Position numbers and translations under genes: made by a program. From NCBI GenBank assembly GCA_945910005.1, contig OX246745.1, positions 44,224,251-44,288,250 of the forward strand: 64,000 bases of DNA, written 5' to 3'. Source of the stretch: Isoperla grammatica (taxonomy: Eukaryota > Arthropoda > Insecta > Plecoptera > Perlodidae). The notes under the pieces are model-generated. The model did no database searches, was not told the DNA's origin, and saw nothing but the letters and a program-made list of their open reading frames with translations. Below, in pieces: positions 62,901 to 64,000 of the stretch (within the stretch, counting starts at the first letter, position 1; each line of letters begins with the position of its first letter).

Positions 62901-64000
62901 CGTATATCTTAAGGGTGTCTGGTGTGCACAGTGACGGCAGCCACAGACGCGGGACTTCTAGAAGGATGCCTGTATTTAGTATATCTTAAGGGTGTCTGGT
63001 GTGCACAGTGACGGCAGCCACAGACGCGGGACTACTAGAAGGATGCCTGTATTTAGTATATCTTAAGGGTGTTTGGTGTGCACAGTGACGGCAGCCACAG
63101 ACGCGGGACTACTAGAAGGATGCCTGTATTTAGTGTATCTTAAGGGTGTCTGGTGTGCACAGTGACGGCAGCCACAGACGCGGGACTACTAGAAGGATGC
63201 CTGTATTTAGTATATCTTAAGGGTGTCTGGTGTGCACAGTGACGGCAGCCACAGACGCGGGACTTCTAGAAGGATGCCTGTATTTAGTATATCTTAAGGG
63301 TGTCTGGTGTGCACAGTGACGGTAGCCACAGACGCGGGACTACTAGAAGGATGCCTGTATTTAGTACGTATATCTTAAGGGTGTCTGGTGTGCACAGTGA
63401 CGGCAGCCACAGACGCGGGACTACTAGAAGGATGCCTGTATTTAGTATATCTTAAGGGTGTTTGGTGTGCACAGTGACGGCAGCCACAGACGCGGGACTA
63501 CTAGAAGGATGCCTGTATTTAGTATATCTTAAGGGTGTCTGGTGTGCACAGTGACGGCAGCCACAGACGCGGGACTACTAGAAGGATGCTGTATTTAGTA
63601 TATCTTAAGGGTGTCTGGTGTGCACAGTGACGGCAGCCACAGACGCGGGACTACTAGAAGGATGCCTGTATTTAGTATATCTTAAGGGTGTTTGGTGTGC
63701 ACAGTGACGGCAGCCACAGACGCGGGACTACTAGAAGGATGCCTGTATTTAGTATATCTTAAGAGTGTCTGGTGTGCACAGTGACGGCAGCCACAGACGC
63801 GGGACTACTAGAAGGATGCCTGTATTTAGTACGTATATCTTAAGGGTGTCTGGTGTGCACAGTGACGGCAGCCACAGACGCGGGACTACTAGAAGGATGC
63901 CTGTATTTAGTATATCTTAAGGGTGTCTGGTGTGCACAGTGACGGCAGCCACAGACGCGGGACTACTAGAAGGATGCCTGTATTTAGTACGTATATCTTA
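56931..64000 (+). repeat. 77/81-bp array of the SH3 exon acceptor, about 90 copies
   Basis: The 77-bp unit consists of intron end TATTTAGTATATCTTAAGGG, TGTCTGGTGTGCACAG, then exon start TGACGGCAGCCACAGACGCG and GGACTACTAGAAGGATGCCTG. The 81-bp form has an extra CGTA (TAGTACGTATATC). The exon part, joined to exon 8 in phase, encodes VTAATDAGLLEGCL, the expected continuation of the Shank SH3 domain, so the array is tandem copies of the exon 9 acceptor. Reading through a unit meets TGA at the start of the next. The array runs off the window and the complete exon 9 is not visible. Marker variants (ACTTCTAG, GGTAGCC, TTTGGTG, TTAGTGTATC) recur in blocks. Confidence 0.95.

Overview
This is eukaryotic, intron-rich DNA, most probably from an arthropod. 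The only host gene I can support is a Shank (ProSAP) family postsynaptic scaffold gene on the + strand. I recognise it from the N-terminal Ras-association-like (SPN) domain, the ankyrin repeats and the start of an SH3 domain. Everything else is intron, and almost all of that is tandem repeats and mobile elements. The arthropod call is inference: one compact Shank gene, Copia and non-LTR elements with insect-like features, many MITEs and tRNA-headed SINEs. I cannot name the species.

Layout. 1-3640 is upstream DNA with (TAA)n, short duplications and one MITE. Shank exons 1 to 8 lie at 3974-4138, 19497-19622, 25083-25263, 37801-38019, 44884-45063, 51469-51651, 53262-53453 and 54693-54869. Their splice phases agree throughout and give about 474 residues, ending inside SH3. 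The next exon starts with the sequence found in every unit of the terminal array (56931-64000), but its genuine copy lies beyond the window. Intron 1 carries 110-, 66-, ~23- and 17-bp arrays. Intron 2 carries a 91-bp array split by a MITE, then a 32-bp array. Intron 3 carries a 6.8-kb DNA transposon with ~520-bp terminal inverted repeats and a ~1,000-residue protein, then three non-LTR retrotransposon 3' ends joined by (TTA)n. Intron 4 carries a hairpin element and a complete, recently inserted but broken Copia element with LTRs and a target duplication. Intron 5 carries a piggyBac-like MITE swollen by about 50 copies of an 89-bp unit. Intron 8 carries nested GC-rich elements and then at least 7 kb of a 77/81-bp array.

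The main observation is that several arrays are not random satellites. They are tandem copies of the exon-intron edge next to them: the exon 1 acceptor plus start codon (4 copies), the exon 3 acceptor (about 70), the exon 6 acceptor (3) and donor (2), the exon 7 donor (4-5), and the SH3 exon acceptor (about 90 in view). One neuronal scaffold gene therefore carries well over 150 candidate duplicate splice sites. The second observation is the long-TIR transposon, whose protein I cannot place in a named transposase superfamily.
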